DNA of 64,000 nucleotides from Puniceicoccales bacterium (GCA_031275345.1 JAISOW010000006.1:39495-103494), one strand, 5' to 3'. Counted from the stretch's first letter, positions 52,093 through 60,527 are shown. Numbers and translations: made by a program. The notes: a model not told the origin generated them from the letters alone.

Positions 52093-52236
52093 CCACCAGA
52101 GCGGGCTCCCGAAGTTTTGACGGTGATTCTCCAAGGGGCGAAAGAAGAGAGGTGTAGGCAGAGGGGCAAGGGAAATTTTTTAGGGGAATTATCTGGTTGG
52201 AAAACAAGTCTGGTGGTTAAATGGCGAAAACTTCGG
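52093..52236. repeat. Two interleaved perfect inverted-repeat pairs (A-B-A'-B')
   Basis: CCACCAGA (52093-52100) is the reverse complement of TCTGGTGG (52209-52216). CCGAAGTTTT (52109-52118) is the reverse complement of AAAACTTCGG (52227-52236). The order A-B-A'-B' with nearly equal spacing is that of a pseudoknot, not a simple hairpin. It may be a structured RNA or a remnant of a rearranged element. Confidence 0.5.
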
Positions 52237-52304
52237 AGAAAGTAAGCCAACACGGCTGTTCTTGACAAGAATGAATTGTCCTGAAAACCGCTCTGGATGC
52301 GTGG

Positions 52305-52378
52305 TGGGAAGTGGGGGATTCGAACCCACGACCCCCGGCGTGTGATGCCGGTGCTCTAGCCAGCTGAGCTAACTCCCC
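52305..52378 (-). tRNA. tRNA-Val (anticodon CAC)
   Basis: On the minus strand the acceptor GGGGAGT pairs with ACTTCCC (one G-U), the D-arm begins TAGCTCAGCTGG and the anticodon loop is AT-CAC-AC in a CCGGC/GCCGG stem. The T-loop is TTCGAAT; its stem GTGGG/CCCCC has one U-C mismatch. Discriminator A and encoded CCA (52304-52302) follow. Confidence 0.92.
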
Positions 52379-52463
52379 GCCATCCCTTTGCTACCCTGGG
52401 ATGGCGGCGTGTCAATGGGAAATTTTTACCCACCGAAATGGGATGGTGAAAAAAACTTTTCCA

Positions 52464-52500
52464 TTGACTGCCAATCTTTACCACGGCAAACTTCCTTCCA
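52464..52500 (+). promoter_or_regulatory. Predicted promoter of the sctD operon
   Basis: CATTGACT has its TTGACT start 37 bases before ATG 52501; CAAACT follows after a 17-base spacer, leaving eight bases to the start codon. The CATTGAC context is the same as at the orphan genes 33845 and 47941. Confidence 0.45.
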
Positions 52501-53892
52501 ATGGTGGCTGAGGGGCGGCAAGAGGAAGATGAAGGTGTGACCTCCTTTCTATTGCGTCTGATCTCAGGGCCCCATGCCGGTGCGGAGATGCTGCTGGATG
52601 AACAGGATCCGCGGGTTATCATTGGAAGCGGCGATGGGGCGGATGTGGTCCTGGTCGATTCTCTGGTGGAGGCGGAGCACGCCGAGATTGGCCTGGCGGA
52701 CGGCAAACCATTCATCCGCTCCCTTGGCGGCCGGGTATTTGTGGACGGCAAGGCCATCGGCGATGGGGCGGTGGACCTGCTGCCATTTCAATTTGTGACC
52801 ATTGGGACCAGCCAGATTGTTGGCGGACCAGCCGGCGAAGAGTGGCCGCGGCTATGCGCCGCCGACGCGCCGCGGCTGGAGGTGGTGGTTGAGGAGGTCC
52901 CGGATGAGGTATTGCCGCAGATGAAGTCGGCCGGGACGGATGTCAAAACGGTCAAGGCGGCTAGGCAGGAAGCGGAGCGGGTAAAGAAGCGGCGGCTGCT
53001 GGTTCGCATCCTGCTGACCGTGTCAATGGTATCGGTCTGGATCGTAACGACCATCGTGCTTCGGCCGGAGGAAAAGAAGCTTTCTTTGCTCGAGGTGGAA
53101 AAGATTTTGCAGGCACAGATTACGGCCATGAATTTTGCTCCAGCCGTGACCGCATTTCTTGAAGAGGGACGGCTGGTGGTGGATGGCTACGTTCCCACCA
53201 ACATGGAATTGCGAGAGCTGCGGTCCACGGTGATGGCCACCTATCCCAATGCGCAGCTGCGGGTGCGGAGCGGAGAAAAGATTGTGGAAAGCATTGAGGC
53301 TGTCCTGCATACGGTGGATGCGCGGCTGCGGGTTGTTACGCTGCAGCCCGGTGTGTATTCAATAGCTGGCTACATGTACAATGCAGATCGCTGGCAGCAG
53401 CTGCGGGATCGGTTAGTGACAGATGTCCCTGGTGTAAAGCAAATTCGAAGCGACGTTTTCACGCCGGATAGAATTTTGGCACTCACCGCCGCAACCCTGA
53501 GCCAGCATGCGCTGGGGAGTACCATTTCCGTGGTTCCCGAGGAGCGAAAGGTGCGCTTTTCCGGAAAATTGAGCGTGCTGCAGCTGGAAAATTGGCGGCG
53601 TGCGGCGGAGGAATTTGTCCGCACGTTTGGTGACAGTGTGGTGCTGGACTTTGATGTGCAGATGATGTCGGCACAGACGGAAACGGCCAACAATTCATTC
53701 TTTCCATCCGCAATTCAATCCATTACCATCAGCTCGGGTGGCCTAAGCTGGGTGGCGACGGCCGATGGCAAGCGTTATTTCCACGGATCCTTCCTTCCCA
53801 GCGGCTGGCGGGTGGATGCCATTGCCGTCGACGGGCTGCGGCTCAGCAGGGATGGCAGGCAGGTAACCATGCACCTCGAGGCACTGCAATGA
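52501..53892 (+). CDS. sctD: Type III secretion inner-membrane ring protein SctD (CdsD/YscD family)
   Basis: Outer of the two inner-membrane ring proteins of the injectisome. The cytoplasmic N-terminus has an FHA-like domain (about residues 15-105: ISGPHAGAEMLLDE, VIIGSGDGADVVLVD, GRVFVDGKAI). A single transmembrane helix lies near 165-185 (LVRILLTVSMVSVWIVTTIV), and the periplasmic part has BON/ring-building folds such as EGRLVVDGYVPTNMELREL. The following four genes encode needle components, which fixes the identity. The 3' end overlaps the next gene by ATGA. Confidence 0.9.
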   Translation: MVAEGRQEEDEGVTSFLLRLISGPHAGAEMLLDEQDPRVIIGSGDGADVVLVDSLVEAEHAEIGLADGKPFIRSLGGRVFVDGKAIGDGAVDLLPFQFVTIGTSQIVGGPAGEEWPRLCAADAPRLEVVVEEVPDEVLPQMKSAGTDVKTVKAARQEAERVKKRRLLVRILLTVSMVSVWIVTTIVLRPEEKKLSLLEVEKILQAQITAMNFAPAVTAFLEEGRLVVDGYVPTNMELRELRSTVMATYPNAQLRVRSGEKIVESIEAVLHTVDARLRVVTLQPGVYSIAGYMYNADRWQQLRDRLVTDVPGVKQIRSDVFTPDRILALTAATLSQHALGSTISVVPEERKVRFSGKLSVLQLENWRRAAEEFVRTFGDSVVLDFDVQMMSAQTETANNSFFPSAIQSITISSGGLSWVATADGKRYFHGSFLPSGWRVDAIAVDGLRLSRDGRQVTMHLEALQ

Positions 53893-54128
53893 ATGCGCTA
53901 CCAACCTACCACAGCGAAAAAAAAGAAAAAATCAGGCTGGTGCCTCTGGAGACGGAATTGGCCAATCCCGTCCGCATGCGGGAAGTGTTGAACCAGTTGG
54001 CGGCGGCCAGAGGCGAGGTGGAACGGCTGCTGCGGGGCGGGGTGGATGGTGCCCAATTTTTTGCCCTTGAAGCCTTTCGCCAAGCTGTGGTGGCGGCAAC
54101 TTCCGTTGCAAAGAATTTTCGCCCCTAG
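53889..54128 (+). CDS. sctE: Type III secretion needle co-chaperone (CdsE/PscE-like)
   Basis: A 79-residue, mainly helical protein (ETELANPVRMREVLNQLAAA, then EVERLLRGGVDGAQFFALEA). Size and position between sctD and the needle gene match Chlamydia CdsE, which with CdsG keeps the needle subunit from polymerising in the cytoplasm. Sequence conservation in this family is low, so the call rests on size and gene order. It is coupled to sctD by an ATGA overlap. Confidence 0.75.
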   Translation: MNALPTYHSEKKEKIRLVPLETELANPVRMREVLNQLAAARGEVERLLRGGVDGAQFFALEAFRQAVVAATSVAKNFRP

Positions 54129-54159
54129 GGGCACGGCAAACAAGTAAAAAGGAGAATAC

Positions 54160-54438
54160 ATGGCAGTATCATCAGATCTATGGAATACGGCAAAAGATGT
54201 GGCCAGCGTCTCAACGATGGAAAATTTATACAAGGTGCTGGTCCAGGTGGTGGCAAAACAGGAGACGGATCTGAATTCGGAAATCCAATCGCTGTCCGGC
54301 ACAGGCACGATTGACCAGGGGACCTTGCTGAAGGTGCAGGGCATGGTGCAGACCTGGGGCGTGACCTCCGGCCTGGCAACGGGTACCCTCCGCGCCGCCG
54401 GCGATACCCTGACAAAGACCACGCAAAATATCCGCTAG
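54160..54438 (+). CDS. sctF: Type III secretion needle subunit SctF (CdsF-like)
   Basis: The 92-residue protein has two helices joined by a turn, as in YscF/MxiH/CdsF: STMENLYKVLVQVVAKQETD and GTLLKVQGMVQTWGVTSGLA. It starts MAVSSDLW and has no signal peptide. A strong AAGGAGAA ribosome-binding site is consistent with the high copy number of needle subunits. It is flanked by the two predicted needle chaperones. Confidence 0.85.
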   Translation: MAVSSDLWNTAKDVASVSTMENLYKVLVQVVAKQETDLNSEIQSLSGTGTIDQGTLLKVQGMVQTWGVTSGLATGTLRAAGDTLTKTTQNIR

Positions 54439-54446
54439 GGCCTGCC

Positions 54447-54902
54447 ATGGAGGCCGATGGCGAAGGAGATGGCGGAGGGTCAAAAATTCCCTCCGCGTTT
54501 GTCTCCCTGCGGGCGGAGTGGCTACAAACGCTTATGCAGCTGGGCTACGTCGCCTGCGGCCAGGGCAAGCCGAGCATGGCAAGGAAAATTTTTGAAGGAA
54601 TTGCGGCCGTACGGCCCAATTCGGAACTGCCGTTGATTGGATTGTCAATGGCTCTCATCAACCAGGGAAAATTGTCGGATGCGCTGGAGTTGCTGGTAAA
54701 AAAGGCGATGCCACTCAATCCGAATAGTCAGATTGTCAAGGTAATGTGCGTCATGATCTACCGCATGACGGGAGCATTTGCGGAAAGCGAGCTGCTTATC
54801 GACGAGGTGGTGCAGGATGGCACGGATCCGGAGGCAACCGCCTTCGCCCTGCAGTTAAAAACGGAAGATTTTGCCTACCTGCGTTCGCGGGGCAGGCGCT
54901 AG
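54447..54902 (+). CDS. sctG: Type III secretion needle chaperone, TPR-like (CdsG/PscG-like)
   Basis: The 151-residue protein has TPR-like helical hairpins: LMQLGYVACGQGKPSMARKI, LIGLSMALINQGKLSDALEL and IYRMTGAFAESELLIDEV. PscG and CdsG are TPR chaperones that hold the needle subunit with the small co-chaperone. It lies eight bases after sctF, the same place as cdsG after cdsF in Chlamydia. Confidence 0.82.
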   Translation: MEADGEGDGGGSKIPSAFVSLRAEWLQTLMQLGYVACGQGKPSMARKIFEGIAAVRPNSELPLIGLSMALINQGKLSDALELLVKKAMPLNPNSQIVKVMCVMIYRMTGAFAESELLIDEVVQDGTDPEATAFALQLKTEDFAYLRSRGRR

Positions 54903-54914
54903 GGGGAGACTGGA

Positions 54915-55283
54915 ATGGCAGAAGGTGTGCAGACGGTTACGAACGACGGTGCGGGGGGAGCACCCACCGGTGTGCAGATGGTGGACGTGTCGCAATTTCT
55001 TGCCGATTTCCACGGCGCCGGCAGCCGCCATGCGGCACAGGCGACGGATGGGGGAGGATCGGTGTACAGCAGGATGCTGGCACCATTGTCGGACTTTCGC
55101 GCCGGCTTTGATAGAATTGTGGGAGACATCACAAACCTTGTTGGCCATGGCAGTCTCTCCATGGGCGACCTCATCCAGGTACAATTTCAACTGACCCAGC
55201 TAGCCTACATGAATGATCTGTCTGCAAAGACGGCTGACAAGGCATCCCAGGGCGTGCAGACCCTATTTCGCAACCAGGGCTAG
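54915..55283 (+). CDS. sctI: Type III secretion inner-rod protein SctI
   Basis: The 122-residue protein has a low-complexity N-terminal half and a conserved C-terminal helix typical of inner-rod proteins: GDLIQVQFQLTQLAYMNDL followed by SAKTADKASQGVQTLF. The pattern of hydrophobic and Gln residues with a terminal KxxQGVQ motif matches the YscI/PrgJ family. GGGGGAG precedes the ATG. It is the last gene of the operon; export apparatus genes (sctR-S-T-U-V), the ATPase and the secretin are not in the window. Confidence 0.83.
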   Translation: MAEGVQTVTNDGAGGAPTGVQMVDVSQFLADFHGAGSRHAAQATDGGGSVYSRMLAPLSDFRAGFDRIVGDITNLVGHGSLSMGDLIQVQFQLTQLAYMNDLSAKTADKASQGVQTLFRNQG

Positions 55284-55329
55284 GCTTTTTGGCAGGCATT
55301 CCAGTGGAAGCCGCATCCATCCCATTCTG

Positions 55330-55695
55330 CTAGATGTGGCGCGAATCGTCCGGATTTTTCACCGCATAGCCGGCCCGTTGCCGCTGCAAATTTACCTCGT
55401 GTTTTTTGGCAAAGGCAGCGTACAGATCCTGTGCCCCCATGCCAAGCGTCTGGGCAATGCAGATGAGAAAGTGCAAAATGTCCACCACCTCCACCCGCGC
55501 ATTTTGCAGGTCCAGCTGCTGGTAGCTGGCCCACCATTTCCAGGGAAAGCAGTCAACGAGTTCTGCCACCTCCTGCTGCAGGGCGCGGGCATAGTTCAAA
55601 ACCCATGTGTCGCGCAGCTCTGGTTCCGTGGCCGCAGGATCTATGCCAATTGCCCGTCCTAGGGCGGTCTGCATGGCAAATAGATCCTCCAGCAT
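55330..55695 (-). CDS. All-alpha dUTP diphosphatase (dUTPase_2 family)
   Basis: A 121-residue MazG-like helical pyrophosphatase removing dUTP. The Mg2+-binding glutamate/aspartate motifs are EVAELVDCFPWKWW and ARVEVVDILHFLI, the ExxE/D...ExxD pattern of the dimeric dUTPases. It begins MLEDLFAMQTALGRAIG, as is usual in the family, after a GGTGGGGAC sequence. An in-frame ATG at 55845 would add 50 residues. It is convergent with sctI. Confidence 0.82.
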   Translation of the reverse strand: MLEDLFAMQTALGRAIGIDPAATEPELRDTWVLNYARALQQEVAELVDCFPWKWWASYQQLDLQNARVEVVDILHFLICIAQTLGMGAQDLYAAFAKKHEVNLQRQRAGYAVKNPDDSRHI

Positions 55696-55906
55696 GTCCC
55701 CACCCACGGACCGACCGCTATACTTTTTGCTCGACAGGGTCAAGGAAAATGTCGCTATGGTTTCGTGGGAGCGGAGCACCGCCCGGCACAGGGTTTTACG
55801 GAAACGATGAAAATCGTCCGCCACCGCCGGCGAGTTTTTTCGCATATTTTTGCAACGGCTAGATTTCAAGTTGGCGCGGTGTGAGCCCACGGAGGAGATA
55901 AGCAAA

Positions 55907-56368
55907 ATGCCTGAATTCACAGAATCCCAATCGGAGCAGCCGGCGCAGCCGGGACCTGGTGCGGCACGTTCCCCCAGGCGGCGGCGCAATCCAATCGTCA
56001 GCAATGCGCGCCGGCCAGCCGAATCGCAGCGCTGTGGTCCTGCCATTGGCCCCTGCGAAGGTGCCACCGTCATTCCATTTCAAGGAAACGGCAGGCAGGT
56101 TGGAGGCGAGCGGGAAGGGAAGTATTCCACGGCCGTCGCCGATAGAGGGATGGAAAAGGACCGGCGCCAGATTCGCCAGCGGCAACTGCCGCCGCGGCGG
56201 GATGGGGAACCGTTTTGCCGGGAAGGGACCGAGTGCCACTGCCACCGTGGCAATGGCTGGCTGGGATGGTTGAAAAAACTTTGGCCTTTTGGCAAAAAAC
56301 AGCCCGCCACCGGACAGAGAAAGGGTGGCCACCGCCGCAGTGGCAACCGTAAAAAGCTGTACCACTGA
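55907..56368 (+). CDS. Basic Arg/Gly/Pro-rich protein upstream of the RNase E/G gene
   Basis: The 153-residue protein starts at ATG 55907, nine bases after GAGGAG. It has a low-complexity basic body (ARSPRRRRNPIVSNARRP) and an amphipathic Trp segment, NGWLGWLKKLWPFGKK, near the end. I do not recognise a family. Basic disorder and the position suggest nucleic-acid or membrane binding, possibly linked to RNA processing, but this is speculation. The antisense strand has a long open frame that is Ser-rich and looks like a shadow. Confidence 0.55.
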   Translation: MPEFTESQSEQPAQPGPGAARSPRRRRNPIVSNARRPAESQRCGPAIGPCEGATVIPFQGNGRQVGGEREGKYSTAVADRGMEKDRRQIRQRQLPPRRDGEPFCREGTECHCHRGNGWLGWLKKLWPFGKKQPATGQRKGGHRRSGNRKKLYH

Positions 56369-56375
56369 GGTGGCC

Positions 56376-56564
56376 GTGGCCACCATTGAACGTGCTGGAC
56401 GTGTCGCCCTGGAGGCTGCCCGCCAGGTCCCGTGGACCATTGCCAAGGAAATGGTTGACAGTTTTGTGATTTTTTCTGCAGCCTGTCGCACGGTGTTCGG
56501 CGCGGCGATGGCCGTCGTGGACAGGTGCGGTAATGCATTGGATTTAGTTTCCCGTTTTGAATAA
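56376..56564 (+). CDS. Small hydrophobic protein between the basic protein and the RNase E/G gene
   Basis: A 62-residue protein beginning at GTG 56376, five bases after a GAGG site that overlaps the stop of the preceding gene. Two helices are visible: ALEAARQVPWTIAKEMVDSF and VIFSAACRTVFGAAMAVVD, the second likely membrane-embedded. It ends 30 bases before the RNase gene. No family is recognised; the spacing and ribosome-binding site support a real gene. Confidence 0.5.
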   Translation: MATIERAGRVALEAARQVPWTIAKEMVDSFVIFSAACRTVFGAAMAVVDRCGNALDLVSRFE

Positions 56565-56594
56565 AAATTGAACGATGCCGGAAAGGCGGCTGCC

Positions 56595-58268
56595 ATGGAT
56601 TGGGAAGGGCGCGGTGTGGCGCAGACGGAAGGACAGACGGTGGCCGTGGACCGGCGGGAATTGGAAGCCGGTGCCAGGGAGCGTGCCAAGCGGCGGCCAC
56701 TTTTGCAGCGGATGCTCAAGGGACTTGGCAAGGGTGATGGCAAGCTGCGAGAGGTGCTCATCGGTCGCAACTTCATGGACACACGGCTGGTGCTGCTGGT
56801 GGATGGCCGCATGGAAAATTTTGAAGTGGAGCGGGCTGGCGGCGAAAACTGGGTCGGCGCAATCTTTAAAGGGAGGATTCAAAATCTCGAGCCAGGATTG
56901 AAGGCGGCATTTGTCACAACCGGCCAGGAAAAAAATGCCTTTCTCCACTACTGGGACATGCTGCCGGCGGCCAACGAATCATTTGAAATTGTTTCATCCG
57001 GCAGTCGGCACGAACTTTCCCTGGCGGACATTCCAAAGGCCTATCCGGTTGGCGCTGAAATTCTTGTCCAGGTGATCAAGGCGCAAATTGGCAGCAAGGG
57101 TCCGCGGGTTACGACAAACATTGCCCTGCCGGGCCGCTACCTCGTGCTCATGCCATTCAACGACCAGTGCGGCATCTCCCATAAAATTGCAAGTGGCGAG
57201 GAACGGGAACGATTGAAGGGAATTTTGCGGGAGCTGGCAATTCCCGCTGGAATGGGGATCGTCATCCGCACGGCCGGTTCCGATAAAAAACTTCGCTACT
57301 TTGTCCGCGACCTTGCCCTGCTTTTGCAAAAATGGGAATGCGTTGCAAAAAAAATGGAACATTCCACCGAACCATGCCTCCTCTACCAGGAGCCGGACCT
57401 GGTGGGCAGGACAGTCCGCGATTTTCTCGCCGACGACGTGGACCGTGTGGTGACCGACTCGCCCGCAATCTATGACCAACTGGTGCGGGACATCGATGCC
57501 GTGGCACCGCGCCTGCGCGGTCGGGTGTGCCTGCACGGAGAAAAAGCGCCGCTGTTTGACCACTACGGCGTGGAGAAGCAAATTTTGCAGACATTTGCCA
57601 GACGGGTTTCTCTGCCATCCGGCGGTGAAATCGTCATTGAGGAGACGGAGGCACTCATTGCCATCGACGTGAACACCGGCTCGCACAGACGCAAGGACGG
57701 AGGTGACGGTGGCCTAATTCTGGCCGTCAACCTTGAGGCAGCCGATGAAATCATTCGCCAACTGCGGCTGCGCAATTTGGGAGGGCTCATCATCGTTGAC
57801 TTCATTGACATGAAAAATCGCTCCGATCAAAAAAAGGTGCTTGATGCCATGCAGGCCGGGCTGGCAAAGGACACGGCCAGGTTCCAAATTTTACCAATTT
57901 CCCCGTTCGGCGTGATGCAGATTACCCGGCAGCGGCATTCCCAGAGCTTGGCCGATGGCACCAGGCGCAGCTGTCCCTACTGCGATGGCCGTGGCACACT
58001 GGAAGCTCCCCAAACGACGGCCATTCGCGTACAAAATGCCGTCGTAGCCAAGCTGCTGGCAAAGGAAGAAAAGGCGCAAGCTCTGCGCATCGTTGTCCAT
58101 CCGGATGTTTTGCACTATCTTCGTGAGTTTGCTGGAGAATATTTTGGCGAGGTGGAAACATGCTACGGTGTGCAGCTAACGTTCTGCGCCAACACAGCCA
58201 TGCACCGGGAAGATTTTTCCATCCATCCATCCGCCGCCAGGGCTGTGCCGGTCAACGAAAATTGCTAA
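56595..58268 (+). CDS. rng: Ribonuclease E/G family protein
   Basis: Endoribonuclease of RNA turnover and rRNA maturation, 557 residues. After an N-terminal extension the S1-like domain (GAIFKGRIQNLEPGLKAAFV) is followed by the catalytic core with AIDVNTGSHRRK, GLIIVDFIDMKNRSD and the zinc-link cysteines in SCPYCDGRGTLEAP. No long scaffold tail of the RNase E type is present, which fits RNase G or a short RNase E. ATG 56595 is used; TTG 56568 is possible. The 3' end overlaps the LysM gene by 17 bases on the other strand. Confidence 0.92.
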   Translation: MDWEGRGVAQTEGQTVAVDRRELEAGARERAKRRPLLQRMLKGLGKGDGKLREVLIGRNFMDTRLVLLVDGRMENFEVERAGGENWVGAIFKGRIQNLEPGLKAAFVTTGQEKNAFLHYWDMLPAANESFEIVSSGSRHELSLADIPKAYPVGAEILVQVIKAQIGSKGPRVTTNIALPGRYLVLMPFNDQCGISHKIASGEERERLKGILRELAIPAGMGIVIRTAGSDKKLRYFVRDLALLLQKWECVAKKMEHSTEPCLLYQEPDLVGRTVRDFLADDVDRVVTDSPAIYDQLVRDIDAVAPRLRGRVCLHGEKAPLFDHYGVEKQILQTFARRVSLPSGGEIVIEETEALIAIDVNTGSHRRKDGGDGGLILAVNLEAADEIIRQLRLRNLGGLIIVDFIDMKNRSDQKKVLDAMQAGLAKDTARFQILPISPFGVMQITRQRHSQSLADGTRRSCPYCDGRGTLEAPQTTAIRVQNAVVAKLLAKEEKAQALRIVVHPDVLHYLREFAGEYFGEVETCYGVQLTFCANTAMHREDFSIHPSAARAVPVNENC

Positions 58269-59142
58269 AAAGATCCGCCTCATCGAACAGACCCAGCAGG
58301 TCATCATCCGAACGAAGCGGCTGTTGTTGGGCGGGTTTTGGTGCCACTGCCGCCGCCGGCTTGGCGGCTGCGACCGGGCTGGGTTTGGCCATCTCCTCCC
58401 GCGGCTGCCCCGCCACGGCCGCCTTCCTGGCTGGCACACGCAGTGTTTGGCCTTCGCGGATGCGATTGGGTTCAGAAATTCCATTCAATGAGCAAAGTTC
58501 GCGCACCGTTGCCCCACGGGCAGCGGCGATGGAGGACAGCGTGTCACCGCGCCGTACCACGTAGGAATCGCCACCGCTGCCAACGGCCGGCCCACCGCCG
58601 CCCACCGCGGCAGTTCCAGGCACGGCATTGGGCGGAATGGTCAGGCGCTGGCCGGATACCAGGCCGTCGCCATCCAAACCATTCGTCCTGCGAATGTCGG
58701 CAACGGAACAATTCCAGCGGCGGGCCAGGCTCGACAGGGTATCACCCCGCTGCACCACGTAGATCTCTCCGGCCGGCCCAGACTGGGGGCGGCATGGAAT
58801 GCGCAGCTCCTGGCCAACCCGCAGGACATCATCCCGGCCAAGGCCGTTTGTTTCAAGAAGTGCCCCCAGTGGCACACCAAATTTTCGTGCCACACTCCAA
58901 AGGCTATCTCCACGCACAACCGTGTAGCTTTCGAAGGACACGGCGGCTGGTCTGCGTGGCCGCACCATTTGCCGCTCCGCCAGACCTGTTTCTCCTCCAT
59001 CGCCCAGCAACGTGGTACGCGTGTAGGTGGATGGGGGAAGGGTGGCACGGTGGGTGTCGGAAAAAAAACCAGCACAGCCGGTTAAAAGAAGCAAAGAAAT
59101 CCCTGGGGCCAGGACAAATCCACCCCGCTGCAGCACACCCAT
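58252..59142 (-). CDS. LysM-repeat lipoprotein
   Basis: A 296-residue outer-envelope lipoprotein with lipobox LLLLTGC. Three LysM domains bind peptidoglycan: SYTVVRGDSLWSVARKFGV, YVVQRGDTLSSLARRWNCS and YVVRRGDTLSSIAAARGAT, each ending in a LRVGQ/L.IP-type strand. A Pro/Ala-rich tail follows. No peptidase domain is visible, so it is probably structural or an amidase activator. ATG 59142 gives the best signal peptide; a TTGCAG hexamer begins 38 bases upstream. Confidence 0.9.
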   Translation of the reverse strand: MGVLQRGGFVLAPGISLLLLTGCAGFFSDTHRATLPPSTYTRTTLLGDGGETGLAERQMVRPRRPAAVSFESYTVVRGDSLWSVARKFGVPLGALLETNGLGRDDVLRVGQELRIPCRPQSGPAGEIYVVQRGDTLSSLARRWNCSVADIRRTNGLDGDGLVSGQRLTIPPNAVPGTAAVGGGGPAVGSGGDSYVVRRGDTLSSIAAARGATVRELCSLNGISEPNRIREGQTLRVPARKAAVAGQPREEMAKPSPVAAAKPAAAVAPKPAQQQPLRSDDDLLGLFDEADLFSNFR

Positions 59143-59196
59143 GTCCACGGCAACTACAGCGTGGGATGGCAGATCTGCAATCAAAAATGGCAAATT

Positions 59197-60492
59197 TTAC
59201 GAAATTTCACCGTCCACCGTGGCAGCACCGGCCACGCCGCCGTCGAACCATCTGCCCCGCTCGGCATAGCCTAAAAAAAGGTCAAAGCTGGCAAATCCGG
59301 GACTAAACAACGCAGTGCCACCGCCGCCGTTGCTGGCAAGCTGGCGCAGGCGGGGAAATAGTGCCGAAGCCGTTGGCAGTAATTCGGCCTTACCCGGACC
59401 GGCCAGCGCGGCAATCCATTCGCCAACACCGCCAAAGCACAGCACGTGGTCAACCCGCCGAATGATGGGCAAGAAATTTTTCCAACTTTCGCCCTTGGAA
59501 CTGCCGCCGGTGATCCACACGGTCCTAATGCCGGGCCGCTGCACCTGGTCCAGGGCCCGCAGGACGGCAGCCGCATTGGTTGCCTTGGAGTCGTTCCACA
59601 GTTCCCAGTTGTTGAGCAAAATTGGCCTAAATAGCCGGTAGGGTGGCGGTTGAAGGTTGGCCATCATGGCATCCAAAATCCATCCAATGTCCCAGCCAAG
59701 ATGTTGCCCGAGCGCCAGGACGAGGGAAAAATTTTCCCGTTGGTGCGCCATCTGCAAAAAGGGATGGTCGCATTTCCCCTCCCACGCAGGACAAATGATG
59801 GCATTGGCCGGCAGCGACTGGCCAAAAAATTTTGCCCAATCGGCCACATCCTCCCCGACGAAGGCAGTTTCCTGGCAGCGCTCCAAAAGGTTCCACTTTG
59901 CAAAAAAATAGTCTTCCAGCGATGGGTGCAGATCGCGGTGATTTTCCGCAAAATTTGTCCAAAGCACGTGCCGCGGAGCCATGTGCCGCAGGCCATGGGC
60001 CTGGAATGAGCTCACCTCACACAGGTTCCAAAGGTTGGCATCGGCCGCAAATGTGGGAACGGCATCGATGGCAGCATGGCCCAAATTTCCGGTGGCTCGG
60101 AAGCGCCGTCCCGCATGGAAAAGGAGCGCGGCCAGCATGGTCACGGTCGAAGTTTTTCCATTGGTTCCCGTTACGGCGATCGTCGGATTGGCATGGAACA
60201 GCTGTGCCAGGTCCAGCTCACCCAGGCAGTGGCAGCCCATTTTTTTTGCCAGGTTAAGCCAGGGGGAATGGAGTAGGCCAGGGCTGTAGATCACCAGCTC
60301 GGAACCATTTGGAAAAAATGTGGATGCTATGGCAAATTCCCCTCCGCCGGCCAGCGGGTTGCAATCATGGGCTGTAAAGGCAATGCCGTTTTTGGAAAAA
60401 AATCGCGCCACGGCCAATCCGGTCACGCCCATGCCCAGCACGGCAATGCGGCGGCCAGCGGCCAAGGCTGAAAAATAGGAATTTTGGCCCAT
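59197..60492 (-). CDS. murD: UDP-N-acetylmuramoylalanine--D-glutamate ligase
   Basis: Cytoplasmic Mur ligase adding D-Glu in peptidoglycan precursor synthesis. The N-terminal Rossmann segment is IAVLGMGVTGLAVARFF, the ATP loop IAVTGTNGKTSTV, and the third domain holds NDSKATNAAAVLRAL and WITGGSSKGE. The 431-residue length is normal. Its presence shows that the organism makes peptidoglycan. No other division and cell wall genes adjoin it. TTGTTG begins 35 bases before the ATG. Confidence 0.95.
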   Translation of the reverse strand: MGQNSYFSALAAGRRIAVLGMGVTGLAVARFFSKNGIAFTAHDCNPLAGGGEFAIASTFFPNGSELVIYSPGLLHSPWLNLAKKMGCHCLGELDLAQLFHANPTIAVTGTNGKTSTVTMLAALLFHAGRRFRATGNLGHAAIDAVPTFAADANLWNLCEVSSFQAHGLRHMAPRHVLWTNFAENHRDLHPSLEDYFFAKWNLLERCQETAFVGEDVADWAKFFGQSLPANAIICPAWEGKCDHPFLQMAHQRENFSLVLALGQHLGWDIGWILDAMMANLQPPPYRLFRPILLNNWELWNDSKATNAAAVLRALDQVQRPGIRTVWITGGSSKGESWKNFLPIIRRVDHVLCFGGVGEWIAALAGPGKAELLPTASALFPRLRQLASNGGGGTALFSPGFASFDLFLGYAERGRWFDGGVAGAATVDGEIS

Positions 60493-60527
60493 TGAAAATT
60501 TTCAAAATTGCATTTTAATTTCAACAA
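60493..60527 (-). promoter_or_regulatory. Predicted leaderless promoter of murD
   Basis: On the minus strand TTGTTG begins exactly 35 bases before ATG 60492; TTGAAA, three bases later, is an alternative -35 box. The spacer is AT-rich. Confidence 0.3.

Larger units (their letters stand above)
51507..52301. other. About 800-base gene-poor, AT-rich stretch
   Basis: It separates the GT8 gene from tRNA-Val and the secretion operon. It contains the three tiny chained frames at 51726-52019 and the paired inverted repeats at 52093-52236. No long conserved gene was found on either strand. Confidence 0.6.

Noticed and set aside
52305..52378. Attachment site or genomic-island boundary at tRNA-Val
   Set aside because: No integrase gene and no repeat of the tRNA 3' end was found in the window.
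55859..56812. 317-codon minus-strand open frame spanning the genes before rng
   Set aside because: Low-complexity Ser/Pro/Arg composition, no start signal, and it covers three plus-strand genes that have ribosome-binding sites.
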